A DNA stretch of 64,000 bases. Origin: Azospirillum brasilense (GTDB taxonomy: Bacteria > Pseudomonadota > Alphaproteobacteria > Azospirillales > Azospirillaceae). The stretch is taken from contig NZ_VITH01000021.1 in the NCBI RefSeq assembly GCF_007827815.1, positions 19,866 to 83,865 on the forward strand, read 5' to 3'. Below, piece after piece: positions 1 through 8,705 of the stretch (the stretch's first letter is position 1; each line of letters opens with the position of its first letter). The notes below the pieces were generated by a model. That model did not search any database and was not told the origin of the DNA. It saw only the letters and a program-made list of their open reading frames with translations. The translations under genes and the position numbers were made by a program.

Positions 1-621
1 GGTCAGCCGAAGCGTCTGCCGCTGGTCGAAGCGGTGACGGCGATCCGCCCGCACCTCGCTTCGGATGTTCGGCTGTTCGGCGTCGGGGCGGAACTGCTGC
101 GTTTTGCGCTCGAGCGGGCGGCGGTGCCCGGTCTGGTGCTGGAGTTCGGCGTGCGCCGCGGCACCTCGCTGAACCAGATCGCCGCGGTTGCCGGGCAGGC
201 CGTGCACGGCTTCGATTCGTTCGAGGGGCTGCCGGAGGGCTGGGTGAACGCGCCGCGCGGCGTGCTCAGCACGGGCAAGAGCCTGCCGCCGGTGCGTGAC
301 AACGCGGTGCTGCACGCGGGCTGGTTCGAGGACACGCTGCCGCCCTTCCTGGCGGCTCACGGCGGCGCGGTGCGCTTCGTCAATGTGGACAGCGACATCT
401 ACTCGTCGGCGCGGACGGTGCTGACCGCTCTGGCACCGCGCTTTCGGGCGGGGACGGTGCTGGTCTTCGACGAGTTCATCGGGAACCGGACGTGGCGCGA
501 GGACGAGTATCGCGCCTTCATGGAATACGCCGCCGAGTCCGGTGCGGCCTGGGAGATCATCGCCGTCGGCCCGCACACCAAGCAGGTGGCGATCCGGCTG
601 ACCGCGCTTCCCGTGCCATGA
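1..621 (+). CDS. Class I SAM-dependent methyltransferase, 5' end outside window
   Basis: The frame is open from base 1, so the start lies upstream; the first internal candidate is GTG at 34. The visible part has a glycine-rich SAM-binding segment (LEFGVRRGTSLNQIA), the acidic strand end HGFDSFEGLPEGW and a downstream VNVDSDIYSS segment, as in TylF/macrocin O-methyltransferase-like proteins that are often found with polysaccharide genes. The C-terminal half (VLVFDEFIGN) fits the late strands of the Rossmann fold. The substrate cannot be told. It converges on the lipoprotein gene at 708, with a GC-rich hairpin between. Confidence 0.8.
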   Translation, partial: GQPKRLPLVEAVTAIRPHLASDVRLFGVGAELLRFALERAAVPGLVLEFGVRRGTSLNQIAAVAGQAVHGFDSFEGLPEGWVNAPRGVLSTGKSLPPVRDNAVLHAGWFEDTLPPFLAAHGGAVRFVNVDSDIYSSARTVLTALAPRFRAGTVLVFDEFIGNRTWREDEYRAFMEYAAESGAAWEIIAVGPHTKQVAIRLTALPVP

Positions 622-655
622 CTCCGGCATCCTGACGGGGGCTCCCGCCCCGACC

Positions 656-685
656 GCCGTCTCCGCGGCTTGCGGAAGGGACGGC
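656..685. terminator. GC-rich hairpin between convergent genes
   Basis: GCCGTC near 656 pairs with GACGGC ending at 685, with additional CCGC/GCGG pairing inside. It sits between the stop codons of two converging genes. There is no T-tract, so a role in termination is inferred from position only. Confidence 0.35.
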
Positions 686-707
686 CGGGGTGGGGGCGTG
701 CCGGGTG

Positions 708-1181
708 TTAGGACACGATGCGCCAGCTGCCGTCCGGCTGCTGGCAGGCGGTGCCGTTGGCCCGCTCGGCCTTGCCGCCGACATAGACGGTCTGCTGGTA
801 CTCGCGGCAATAGTTGCCGGAGTTGTCGCGGCCGTCGCGGATCGGGGTGATGGTGCCGCGGTTGCCCGATTCCGGGTTGTTCCACTGGATGGTCGAGCCC
901 ATCGGCGCCGCGTAGGCCTGGGTGGCGGCGCGCTGGGCGTAGCCCTCGTCCGCGCGGTCGAGCGACTGGCCGAGCTCGCTGCCGAGATAGGCGCCGAGCA
1001 GCGTGCCCACACCGGTGGTGATAAGCTTGCCGGTGCCGCCGCCGAACTGCGAGCCGATCACGCCGCCGGCCGCCGCGCCGCCGAGCGCGCCGACCGTCTG
1101 CTTGGTCCCGATGCCGCTGCCGCCGCTCTGGCAGGCGGCGAGCGACAGGGCGACAAAGGCGGTTACAGCGATCTTCTTCAT
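708..1181 (-). CDS. Glycine-zipper outer-membrane lipoprotein, 17-kDa surface antigen-like
   Basis: A 157-residue protein starting MKKIAVTAFVALSLAACQSG, a classic lipoprotein signal with lipobox LAAC, so it is expected to be lipidated and exported. A long glycine-rich stretch follows (residues about 25-75, GALGGAAAGGVIG and GTLLGAYLGSELG), matching the glycine-zipper 2TM motif of Rickettsia 17-kDa/RT0821-type proteins. The C-terminal half has the usual conserved segment around YCREYQQTVYVGGK. The ATG at 1181 was chosen because the lipoprotein signal begins there; the open frame extends 13 codons further. The exact role in the envelope is unknown. Confidence 0.85.
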   Translation of the reverse strand: MKKIAVTAFVALSLAACQSGGSGIGTKQTVGALGGAAAGGVIGSQFGGGTGKLITTGVGTLLGAYLGSELGQSLDRADEGYAQRAATQAYAAPMGSTIQWNNPESGNRGTITPIRDGRDNSGNYCREYQQTVYVGGKAERANGTACQQPDGSWRIVS

Positions 1182-1417
1182 GGGGTCTCTGCCTCTTGGT
1201 TCCGTATAAGCCATCAACACGTAAGGCTTCGCTTTAATCCGGGGGAGCCTGCGCTTTGGTGCGTATCACTCCCGTTCAACCGCCTCTCCCGTCATAGGCG
1301 GTGGCGGATAGAAGCACGGACCCGGCAGCCCTCGCCTGTTATCAAAATGGCGCACAAATGTCTGGCCGGCCCCGCCATGCTCGCCGCCGTTGAGCATAAG
1401 AGCGAGGGAACCATCCA

Positions 1418-4207
1418 ATGGCTTCGACCACCACGGGCAAGACCGACGCCAAGATTGTCGTGAGTGCCTATGGGCAGTCCGCCGGAGGCATCTGGCCGCA
1501 TTTCCGCCTGTTGATCGACGGCGTCGAGGTGGGCCAGGCAACCGTCAACGCCAGCAGCCCGACCGCCTACAGCTTCACGGTGCCGGTCACCGCGGCGCAG
1601 GCGCACAAGGTGCAGATCCAATACGACAACGACGCCATGGTGAACGGCCAGGACCGCTCGCTGATCGTCAGCGGGGTCACCATCAACGGCAAGACCCACA
1701 AGCCGACCGACGCCAACGTCACCTACGACAAGGGCGCGCTCGACGGAAAGGACGTGGTCAAGGGCCAGTCCGGGATGTGGTGGAACGGCACGCTGGTCGT
1801 CGACACCCCGGCCGCCGACTTCCCCGCCCCGGCGGCGCCGGTTGCCGGAACCTCCACCTTCGTGGTGAACGCGCAGGGCATCGCGGCGGGCGGCACCAAC
1901 GCGCATTTCAACCTGATGGTCGACGGCAAGAAGGTGGGGGAGGGCACGGTCGGCACCGCGGCCAAGGACTACAGCTTCACCGCCAACGTGGCCCCGGATC
2001 AGGCGCACAAGGTGCAGATCCAGTATGACAACGACGCCGTGGTGAACGGCCAGGACCGCTCGCTGATCGTCAACAAGGTCACGATCAACGGCAAGTCCGT
2101 CGCCGCCACCGACAGCATCGTCACCTACGACAAGGGTGCGCTCGACGGTAAGGACGTGGTCAAGGGCCAGTCCGGCCTGTGGTGGAACGGCACGCTGGTG
2201 GTCGACGCCGACAAGAGCTTCTTCGCGACCGGCGGGTCCACGCCGGCCCCCACGCCCACCCCGACTCCCACGCCGTCCCCCGCCCCGACCGGGCCGGCGA
2301 TCTTCGTGGCGACCAACGGCAAGGACAGCTGGTCGGGCAAGCTGGCCGCTCCCAACGCCAACGGCACCGACGGGCCGAAGGCGACGCTGACCGCCGCCCG
2401 CGACGCCATGCGCGCCGACCCGACCATCGACGTGACCTACGTCCGCGGTGGCGACTACTACATGAAGGACATGCTCTGGCTGGACGGCCAGGACAGCGGG
2501 GTCCGCTTCGCCGCCTACGGCAGCGAGAAGCCGGTCTTCCACGGCGGCTCGCTGGTGGAGAACTGGGTGTCGCGCGGCAACGGCCTCTACAGCGCGCAGC
2601 TTCCCGGCGGGTCCAAGGCGGTGCTCGACCTGTCGATGGACGGCGACCGCCAGACGGTGGCCCGCACGCCCAACGCCGATCCCAGCCACCCCATCGACGG
2701 CGGCTGGCTGATCGCCACCAAGGCCGGGGCCAACGCCTACACCCAGTTCGGCTTCAAGGCGGGGGCGATCCCGACCTATTCGAGCACGGACGGGCTGATG
2801 GTCAGCGTCTTCAGCCAGCACGGCTACGACAACATGACCGTGCCGGTGAAGAGCATCGACTACGGCAGCAACACCATCACGCTGGCCCAGAGCACCTACG
2901 ACGCGCTCGGCGCCGGCAGCCGCTTCTACCTGTTCAACGGCAAGGACCAGCTCGACACCGCGCGGGAGTGGTTCTTCGACAAGGCGTCCGGCCAAGTTCT
3001 GTTCAAGCCGGAGGGCGGGGCGGTCGCCGGGCACAAGGTGGTCGCGGCGCAGCTTCCCGTGTTGATCGGGCTGGGCGGTGCGAAGAACGTGACGATCGAA
3101 GGGCTGACCCTGACCGACGGCGCGCCGGACGGCCACGCGGTCTACGCCAACAACGCCGCCGGCCTGACCTTCAAGAACAACACCGTCACCAACACCGGCT
3201 ACGGCATCACGGTGGAGGGCAGCGCCAACAGCACCGTCACCGGCAATCACTTCGCCGAGACCGGGCGCGAGGCGGTCTACGTCAAGGCCGGGTCCAACTT
3301 CACCAAGGTGTCGGACAACCTGATCCAGCACGCCAGCGCCGTCGACCACGGCGGCGACGCGCTGTGGGTGAACGGCAGCAACGACGTCTCCATCACCCAC
3401 AACCAGATCGAGGACACGCCGGGCAAGGCCATCGCGGTCGGCTCCGTCCAGGCCTCGGGCGACGCCACCTACCGGGCGACGATCACCCACAACAAGATCA
3501 TCGGCGCCAACCAGGAGACCAGCGACGGCGGCGGCATCTACCTGATCAACCGCCAGCAGGACCTGGCCGGCCACACGGTGGCCTACAACGAGGTGTCGGG
3601 CACCACCGCCTTCGGCAACGTGACCTGGGACGGCAAGGTCTCCCCCACCTTCCTCGACCCGACGAAGCTGGTGAGCTGGGGCATCTATCTGGACGACTGG
3701 ACCAGCGGCACCACGGTGAAGGGCAACGTCGTCCATGACAACGTCGGCGGCATCTTCCTGCACGGCGGCTGGAACAACACGGTCACCGACAACATCCTGG
3801 CCGACAATCTGGGCACCCAGATCGGCCTGCAGCAGAGCGTCGGCTGGGGCGGCTGGAAGGGCACGCCGATGGCGAACAACACCATCACCCAGAACATCGT
3901 GGACGCCGGCGATGGCCAGGCGGTCGCGCTGGACGGGCCGAAGACGGCGGGGACCTTCACCGGCAACTTCTACGCCGACCTCAACCCCAACGAGGCGCTG
4001 TTCCAGGCTTGGCCGCAGGTGATGGCGAACGGCGCCACCGGCACGCTGGCGCAGTGGCAGGCCGCCGGCTACGACAAGGGGTCCTTCACCTTCGACCCGC
4101 AGTTCACCGACGCCGCGCACGACAACTTCGTGCCGGTCTCCGGTTCGGCGGTGTACCAGCACGGGTTCGATCCTCTGCCCTTCGACCAGATCGGCCTGCT
4201 GGGCTGA
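1418..4207 (+). CDS. Duplicated xylan-binding module plus right-handed beta-helix protein
   Basis: A 929-residue modular protein. Residues about 10-135 and 145-270 are two near-identical modules (AHKVQIQYDNDA, NGQDRSLIV, VTINGK, WWNGTLVVD) that look like the calcium-dependent xylan-binding CBM36/CBM60 fold. A Pro/Thr linker (PTPTPTPTPSP) follows, and then a roughly 630-residue domain with repeated N-T-V/I-x-x-N turns (FKNNTVTNTGYGI, STVTGNHFAETG), typical of parallel beta-helix pectate-lyase-like enzymes. It is probably an extracellular polysaccharide lyase or epimerase. No Sec or Tat signal is seen after MASTTTGKTDAK, so export would need another route or a different start. The very long minus-strand frame here is a shadow. 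Confidence 0.85.
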   Translation: MASTTTGKTDAKIVVSAYGQSAGGIWPHFRLLIDGVEVGQATVNASSPTAYSFTVPVTAAQAHKVQIQYDNDAMVNGQDRSLIVSGVTINGKTHKPTDANVTYDKGALDGKDVVKGQSGMWWNGTLVVDTPAADFPAPAAPVAGTSTFVVNAQGIAAGGTNAHFNLMVDGKKVGEGTVGTAAKDYSFTANVAPDQAHKVQIQYDNDAVVNGQDRSLIVNKVTINGKSVAATDSIVTYDKGALDGKDVVKGQSGLWWNGTLVVDADKSFFATGGSTPAPTPTPTPTPSPAPTGPAIFVATNGKDSWSGKLAAPNANGTDGPKATLTAARDAMRADPTIDVTYVRGGDYYMKDMLWLDGQDSGVRFAAYGSEKPVFHGGSLVENWVSRGNGLYSAQLPGGSKAVLDLSMDGDRQTVARTPNADPSHPIDGGWLIATKAGANAYTQFGFKAGAIPTYSSTDGLMVSVFSQHGYDNMTVPVKSIDYGSNTITLAQSTYDALGAGSRFYLFNGKDQLDTAREWFFDKASGQVLFKPEGGAVAGHKVVAAQLPVLIGLGGAKNVTIEGLTLTDGAPDGHAVYANNAAGLTFKNNTVTNTGYGITVEGSANSTVTGNHFAETGREAVYVKAGSNFTKVSDNLIQHASAVDHGGDALWVNGSNDVSITHNQIEDTPGKAIAVGSVQASGDATYRATITHNKIIGANQETSDGGGIYLINRQQDLAGHTVAYNEVSGTTAFGNVTWDGKVSPTFLDPTKLVSWGIYLDDWTSGTTVKGNVVHDNVGGIFLHGGWNNTVTDNILADNLGTQIGLQQSVGWGGWKGTPMANNTITQNIVDAGDGQAVALDGPKTAGTFTGNFYADLNPNEALFQAWPQVMANGATGTLAQWQAAGYDKGSFTFDPQFTDAAHDNFVPVSGSAVYQHGFDPLPFDQIGLLG
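1601..2208 (+). repeat. Direct repeat with 402-bp period encoding the two CBM modules
   Basis: Bases 1601-1806 and 2003-2208 are nearly identical and offset by exactly 402 bp (134 codons). Most differences are silent third-position changes, which suggests a fairly recent in-frame duplication or ongoing gene conversion between the two binding modules. Confidence 0.85.
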
Positions 4208-4259
4208 GGATCGGGACGAGGAAAGGGAACCTGGGGCGGGGCGGGAGCGTTATCGCGGC

Positions 4260-4436
4260 ATGGACATCATACGCATCATCCTGGCGCTTCTGCTGCCGCC
4301 CGTCGGCGTCTTCCTCCAGGTGGGGTTTGGCGCCCAGTTCTGGATCAACGTGCTGCTGACCCTGCTCGGCTACATTCCGGGCATGATCCACGCGCTGTAC
4401 GTCATCGTGAAGTACAAGGACCGCTCCCCGGCGTGA
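4260..4436 (+). CDS. YqaE/Pmp3 family small membrane protein
   Basis: A 58-residue protein that begins MDIIRIILALLLPPVGVFLQ, followed by FWINVLLTLLGYIPGMIHA and a short charged tail KYKDRSPA. Two hydrophobic helices and the PPVGVFLQVG and LLGYIPGxIHA signatures are those of the UPF0057/Pmp3 proteolipids, which reside in the inner membrane and are linked in other organisms to salt or membrane-potential stress. GGGAG lies about 10 bases upstream of the ATG. It ends just before a large palindromic element. Confidence 0.9.
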   Translation: MDIIRIILALLLPPVGVFLQVGFGAQFWINVLLTLLGYIPGMIHALYVIVKYKDRSPA

Positions 4437-4440
4437 GGTC

Positions 4441-4573
4441 CGATATAGCCCTTTCCCCTCTGGGGAGAGGGTGGCCCGAAGGGCCGGTGAGGGGGTTGCG
4501 CTTATGCCGGACGTTCCGACACGCGCAACCCCCTCACCCTAACCCTCTCCCCAGAGGGGAGAGGGGATATACG
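4441..4573. repeat. REP-like palindromic element between convergent genes
   Basis: A 133-bp imperfect palindrome. Its arms share CCCCTCTGGGGAGAGGGT and GGTGAGGGGGTTGCGC in opposite orientation; the left arm carries an extra inner hairpin GGCCCGAAGGGCC. It lies between the ends of the YqaE and chemoreceptor genes and could end transcription from both sides. The core CACCCTAACCCTC recurs in the element at 39321-39421, so this is a dispersed family. Confidence 0.8.
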
Positions 4574-4578
4574 CCTCC

Positions 4579-6282
4579 TTAGGCCGCGCGGACCTTCGCC
4601 AGGAAGCCGCTGACCTCCGTCCGCAGACGCGCGGCGGAGCGGCTCAGTTCCTGCGCGCTGCCAAGCACGCGGCCCGCCGCGGTTCCGCCCTGCGAGGCGG
4701 CGCCGCTGACCTGGACGATGGCGCCCGACACCTCCGCCGTGCCCGCCGAGGCCTGCTGGACGTTGCGGGCGATCTCCTGGGTGGCGATGCCCTGCTGCTC
4801 CACCGCCTGGGCGATGTCGTCGGCGATCTGGCTGCTTTCCCCGATGACCTGGGCAATCTCGCGGATCGACTGCACGGTGCGCAGGGTGACGTCCTGAACC
4901 CCGGCGATCTGGGCGGTGATGTCCTCGGTCGCCTTGGCGGTCTGGTTGGCGAGATTCTTCACTTCGCTCGCCACCACGGCGAAGCCCTTGCCGGCCTCGC
5001 CGGCGCGCGCCGCCTCGATGGTCGCGTTCAGCGCCAGAAGGTTGGTCTGCTGGGCGATCGAGTTGATGAGCTGCACCACCTCCCCGATCTTCTGCGACGT
5101 GCTGACCAGACCTTCCGCGGTCGCCTGGGTGTCTTCGGCGTTGCGGACGGCGCGGTTGGCGATGTCGGCGGACTGGCGGACCTGCTGGCCGATGCTGCTG
5201 ACCGACCCGGCGAGTTCACCGCAGGCGGTGGCCACCGATTCCACGTTGGCCGTCGCCTGGGTCGCCGCGGCGGCGACGGTGCCGGCCTGATCGTTGGCGC
5301 GCTCCATGGTGGCGTTCAGCGTCTGGGCGGCGCCCTCCAGCTCGGCGGCGGCGTGGGACACCAGTTCGACGATGGAACCGACGCTGCGCTCGAACTGGTC
5401 GGCCAGCCCGTTCATCGCCTCGCGCTTCCCGGCCTCGGCGCGGCGTTCCGTTTCCTCCTTCTCCGACTCCATGCGGCGGGCGCGGACCATGTTGTCCTTG
5501 AAGACCTGGACGGCGCGGATGATCTCGCCGACCTCGTCGCGGCTGGTCGCCTGCGGCACTTCGATGGTCAGGTCGCCCTCGGCCAGCTTCAGCGTGGTGT
5601 CGGTCAGGCGGCGCAGCGGCCGCACCGTCAGGATCGACCACCAGGCGAGCCCGGCGCCGAGCAGGACGGTCACCGCGCACAGCGAGATCATCAGCACCTG
5701 GAAGCTCTCCGACACCGTCCGGGCGTGCTTGGCCACCGCCTGGCTCTCGGCCTCCTGAAGGTCGATGAAGGCGTTGATGCGGGCCAGCCACTCGGTGAAG
5801 CCGGGGCGGGCCTGCTCGACCAGGATCTTCACGGCGCGGTTGGCGTCGCCGACTTGGCGCGCCTCGATGACGCCGCGGGCCAGCGGCAGGGTCTTGGCCT
5901 CCGTCTCCTTGATGGAGGCGAGGATCTCCCGCTCCCGGGCGGTGATGTGGGTGCCGGCGGCGAACATGCGGTCCATCTGCTCGGCCGAGCGCGCGTAGTC
6001 GGCGGCCAGCCGGTCGATGGTGGCGAGTTCGGCCTTCAGCGCCGCGGCGTCGGACAGGAGCGTGACGTCGCGCAGGCTGATCGCCCGGTCATGCACGCTG
6101 CCGCGGAAGTTGATGGCGTAGCGCTGCTTGACGTTGTTGACGTCGTTGATCGTGGAAAGGCTGTCGTTGATGCTGTTGACCTTGTAGATGGCGATGGCCG
6201 CCAGGGCGACCATCAGCACCAGGATGCTGGAGAAGCTCAGCATCAGCCGAAGGCCGACCTTGGCGTTTCGGAACCAGTTCAT
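4579..6282 (-). CDS. Methyl-accepting chemotaxis protein
   Basis: A 567-residue transmembrane chemoreceptor. A first membrane helix (LMLSFSSILVLMVALAAIAI, about residues 14-33) is followed by a four-helix-bundle sensor of about 150 residues, a second membrane helix near 190-215, a HAMP linker (RPLRRLTDTTLKLAEGDL) and a cytoplasmic signalling domain. The kinase-contact tip is intact (INSIAQQTNLLALNATIEAA, then RAGEAGKGFAVVASEVK). The ligand is unknown. ATG at 6282 has GGGAG upstream at a good distance; a GTG three codons earlier abuts that Shine-Dalgarno and is less likely. No che genes are nearby. Confidence 0.93.
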   Translation of the reverse strand: MNWFRNAKVGLRLMLSFSSILVLMVALAAIAIYKVNSINDSLSTINDVNNVKQRYAINFRGSVHDRAISLRDVTLLSDAAALKAELATIDRLAADYARSAEQMDRMFAAGTHITAREREILASIKETEAKTLPLARGVIEARQVGDANRAVKILVEQARPGFTEWLARINAFIDLQEAESQAVAKHARTVSESFQVLMISLCAVTVLLGAGLAWWSILTVRPLRRLTDTTLKLAEGDLTIEVPQATSRDEVGEIIRAVQVFKDNMVRARRMESEKEETERRAEAGKREAMNGLADQFERSVGSIVELVSHAAAELEGAAQTLNATMERANDQAGTVAAAATQATANVESVATACGELAGSVSSIGQQVRQSADIANRAVRNAEDTQATAEGLVSTSQKIGEVVQLINSIAQQTNLLALNATIEAARAGEAGKGFAVVASEVKNLANQTAKATEDITAQIAGVQDVTLRTVQSIREIAQVIGESSQIADDIAQAVEQQGIATQEIARNVQQASAGTAEVSGAIVQVSGAASQGGTAAGRVLGSAQELSRSAARLRTEVSGFLAKVRAA

Positions 6283-6617
6283 TGTCCACACTCCCGCCGG
6301 TCCGTGTCGTCGAAGACTCGTTGGATGCCGCCGGTTGCCGAAAGCCCACCCCGCGGCGGAACCGACGATAGCACCAAAGAGTTGATACGGATTTTCCGAG
6401 AGATTGGATCAAAAGGAAAATTTTTCAGGACGCGGGAAGGGATGGCTGGGTTGTGGGATTTGTCACAGAAAATCGCCGCCCGTCCGGCTACAGTCGCGCG
6501 CGTTCGCAGACCCCTCACGAGATGAAGATGGCCGGCCCGATGCTCAAGCTGCTGCTCGCCCTGTTGCCGCTCGGCGCGTCGCTGCTGATGCTGGCGACGG
6601 TTCAGTAAAGGCGCGGA
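6283..6617. other. Intergenic region upstream of the chemoreceptor
   Basis: This 335-bp gap is locally AT-richer around 6370-6450 (a run of A and T near 6410-6425), consistent with a promoter for the minus-strand chemoreceptor. It also contains the small hydrophobic ORF described separately. No other gene is seen. Confidence 0.5.
6522..6608 (+). CDS. Possible 28-residue hydrophobic peptide
   Basis: ATG to TAA encodes MKMAGPMLKLLLALLPLGAS followed by eight more residues: a single predicted membrane helix or signal-like segment with a positive N-terminus. The Shine-Dalgarno is weak (ACGAG directly before the ATG) and there is no family match that I recognise. It is listed as a candidate only. 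Confidence 0.25.
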   Translation: MKMAGPMLKLLLALLPLGASLLMLATVQ

Positions 6618-7439
6618 TCACGAGTTGATGACCCGCCGCACCATCTCGTAAATCCCCATCCGCCGCAGCCCGCCCTGGAGGGCGGCGCGCAACGGCGCCG
6701 GGATGGCGAGCAGGCGCCGCGGCTCGATCCCCGCCCGGCGCGTTTTCTCGAAAGCCGCACGGTCGTCGTAGGCGACCCGCCGCACGCTCACCGTCCGTCG
6801 GCCGGTGTCGAACAGCATCCAGGTCGCCCGCCGCTCCTCGCTCCGCGGCTCCCCCACCGTGCCGGGGTTGAGCAGATAGCAGGAGCCGCCGCGCAGGGCG
6901 ACCTCGCTGCCGGGGTCGTGCTCCCACAGCTCCCCATTGCGGTATTCGTGGATGCCGAGCCGGTGCGTGTGCCCGTAGGCGCAGACGCGGGCGCCGGAAG
7001 GATGGGCGAGCAGGGCCTGCGCCGTGCGCCGCATCCGGTCCTCGCTGTTCAGCCGGACCAGTTCGCAGCCCCGGTCCACATGAAGCGCCCCGTGAACGGC
7101 GACGAGATGCTCGCCGACGTTGGTCTTCAGCGGCAGGGCGGACAGCCACGCCACATCCTCCGGCGGCAGGCGCTTGCGCGTCCAGGCGATGGCCCGGATG
7201 GCGCGGACGCTGAAACCGTCGGTGGGGATCTGGCGGGTCACCGCGCGGTCGTGGTTGCCGGCGACGCAGACCGCCCCGGCTTCGCGCAGCAGACTGATGC
7301 AGGGCGATGGGTCGGTGTTGTAGCCCACGACGTCGCCCAGGCAGACGACGCGCTCCACCCCGGCGCCGCTCATGTCGGCCAGCGTGGCCTCCAGCGCCTC
7401 ACGGTTGGCGTGGATGTCCGACAGGATGCCGATCCTCAT
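6618..7439 (-). CDS. Metallophosphoesterase family protein
   Basis: A 273-residue calcineurin-like phosphoesterase. All metal-binding motifs are visible in order: SDIHAN at the N-terminus, LGDVVGYNTDP, AGNHDRAV, AVHGALH and YGHTHRLG, with a GTVGEPR motif between the last two and the C-terminus. The YfcE/MJ0936-type layout suggests a small phosphodiesterase or protein phosphatase; the substrate is unknown. It starts 13 bases after the end of the ATP-grasp gene and is probably the last gene of a GNAT/ATP-grasp/phosphoesterase operon. Confidence 0.9.
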   Translation of the reverse strand: MRIGILSDIHANREALEATLADMSGAGVERVVCLGDVVGYNTDPSPCISLLREAGAVCVAGNHDRAVTRQIPTDGFSVRAIRAIAWTRKRLPPEDVAWLSALPLKTNVGEHLVAVHGALHVDRGCELVRLNSEDRMRRTAQALLAHPSGARVCAYGHTHRLGIHEYRNGELWEHDPGSEVALRGGSCYLLNPGTVGEPRSEERRATWMLFDTGRRTVSVRRVAYDDRAAFEKTRRAGIEPRRLLAIPAPLRAALQGGLRRMGIYEMVRRVINS

Positions 7440-7452
7440 CGCCGCGGCACCC

Positions 7453-8643
7453 TCACTGGGCCTTCATCGCGCCGCCGGGCGCGTCGTGGTGCGCACGGGA
7501 TGGCAGGAAACGGGCGAGCTGGTTGTGCAGGAAGGGCATCGGGTCGTCGAGCGCGATGGCCTTGGCCTCGCAGCCCAGCACCCAGGGCAGCCACGCCGCC
7601 ATCGACAGGCCGCTGTCCTTGGCGGCCAGCCGGTCCTTGGTGATGTGGCACCAGCGCGCCCCGGCCCGCGCCTTGCCGACCGCCGGTCGCGGCAGGCCGA
7701 GCCGGTCGGCGTGGACCAGCGCCGGCAGGTTCACCCCGGCCACCGCCCCCAGATGGTGCCACAGGTTGAAGCGCGGGTTGACCTCCAGCAGGTGCAGCGT
7801 GCCGTCCGGGGCGCGCTTGAAGTCGAACTTGGCGACGCCGCGCAGCCCCAGCCGTTCGGTCAGCGAGCGGCCCAGCGCCGCCACATCCGGCGCGTCGGTG
7901 ATGGTCAGGGCGGTGCTGTGCCCGTAGGCCAGCGGGTAGGTGCGGATCTTGGCCCCGGTGAACTCGCCGGCCACGCCGCCGCGCTCGTCGACATAGACGT
8001 GGTAGCTCTCGATCCGGGTCTCCGGGCCGGGGATCATCTCCTGGACCAGCAGGTCCAGCCCGACCGCCGCCAGCCGCGGCCACAGGGCGCGCAGCTCCGC
8101 CGCGGAATCGACCTGAATGGCCTTGGCGAAGCCGTCCGCCTCGTCCCACACCCGGCGGCGGGTCAGCGGCTTGACGATCAGGGGAAAGCGCAGGTCGACC
8201 ACGTCGGGTGCGGCCTCGCGCGTCGGATAAAGGCGGCGGGTCGCCGGGACGGGCAGGTTCAGCCGCTCGGCCAGCGCTTGGAAACGGCCCTTGTCCACCA
8301 GATCCTCGACCAGCTCGGCGTCGGCGATGGCGAAGTGGAAGCCCTCGGCCAGACGGTCGCGGTTGCGCGAGACGAGCAGGAGCTGGGTGTCGTCCTGGAA
8401 ATAGAGAACCGGCTTCTCCGGCTGGTCCTTGGCGAAGGCCATCATCACCTCCACCAGCCCGTCCGGGTTGCGCGCCGGGTCGTCCCACAGGATGGCGTCC
8501 CTGGTGAAGCGGGAATGCAGGGCGGGCGCGCCGGGATGGGTGACCACGGCGCAGCGCAGCCCGGCCAGCCCCAGCGGGCGCACCATGTCCATGTCGCCCA
8601 TCACGCAAGCCAAGGCGGGGTTGCTGGCGGGGGTGTTTCTCAT
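7453..8643 (-). CDS. ATP-grasp domain protein (carboxylate-amine ligase-like)
   Basis: A 396-residue protein with an N-terminal Rossmann-like part (ACVMGDMDMVRPLGLAGL), a central FPLIVKPLTRR segment typical of ATP-grasp lysine strands, LLVQEMIPGPETRIESYHVY, and the metal-site region HLLEVNPRFNLWHHLG. Such enzymes couple ATP hydrolysis to formation of an amide or peptide-like bond through an acyl phosphate. GGAGG lies nine bases upstream of ATG 8643; the in-frame ATG at 8652 abuts the Shine-Dalgarno and is rejected. The gene lies between a GNAT acyltransferase and a phosphoesterase on the same strand; the product is unknown. Confidence 0.82.
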   Translation of the reverse strand: MRNTPASNPALACVMGDMDMVRPLGLAGLRCAVVTHPGAPALHSRFTRDAILWDDPARNPDGLVEVMMAFAKDQPEKPVLYFQDDTQLLLVSRNRDRLAEGFHFAIADAELVEDLVDKGRFQALAERLNLPVPATRRLYPTREAAPDVVDLRFPLIVKPLTRRRVWDEADGFAKAIQVDSAAELRALWPRLAAVGLDLLVQEMIPGPETRIESYHVYVDERGGVAGEFTGAKIRTYPLAYGHSTALTITDAPDVAALGRSLTERLGLRGVAKFDFKRAPDGTLHLLEVNPRFNLWHHLGAVAGVNLPALVHADRLGLPRPAVGKARAGARWCHITKDRLAAKDSGLSMAAWLPWVLGCEAKAIALDDPMPFLHNQLARFLPSRAHHDAPGGAMKAQ

Positions 8644-8705
8644 TTTCGGCATCCTCCAACCGCCCGGTCGGCGGCCCTGCGGTTGCGGCGTTGGTCTTAA
8701 CGGAG

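Noticed and set aside
1292..4162. A 956-codon minus-strand frame
   Set aside because: It is the antisense shadow of the CBM/beta-helix gene, with His/Val/Gly/Asp-rich low-quality composition and no family features.
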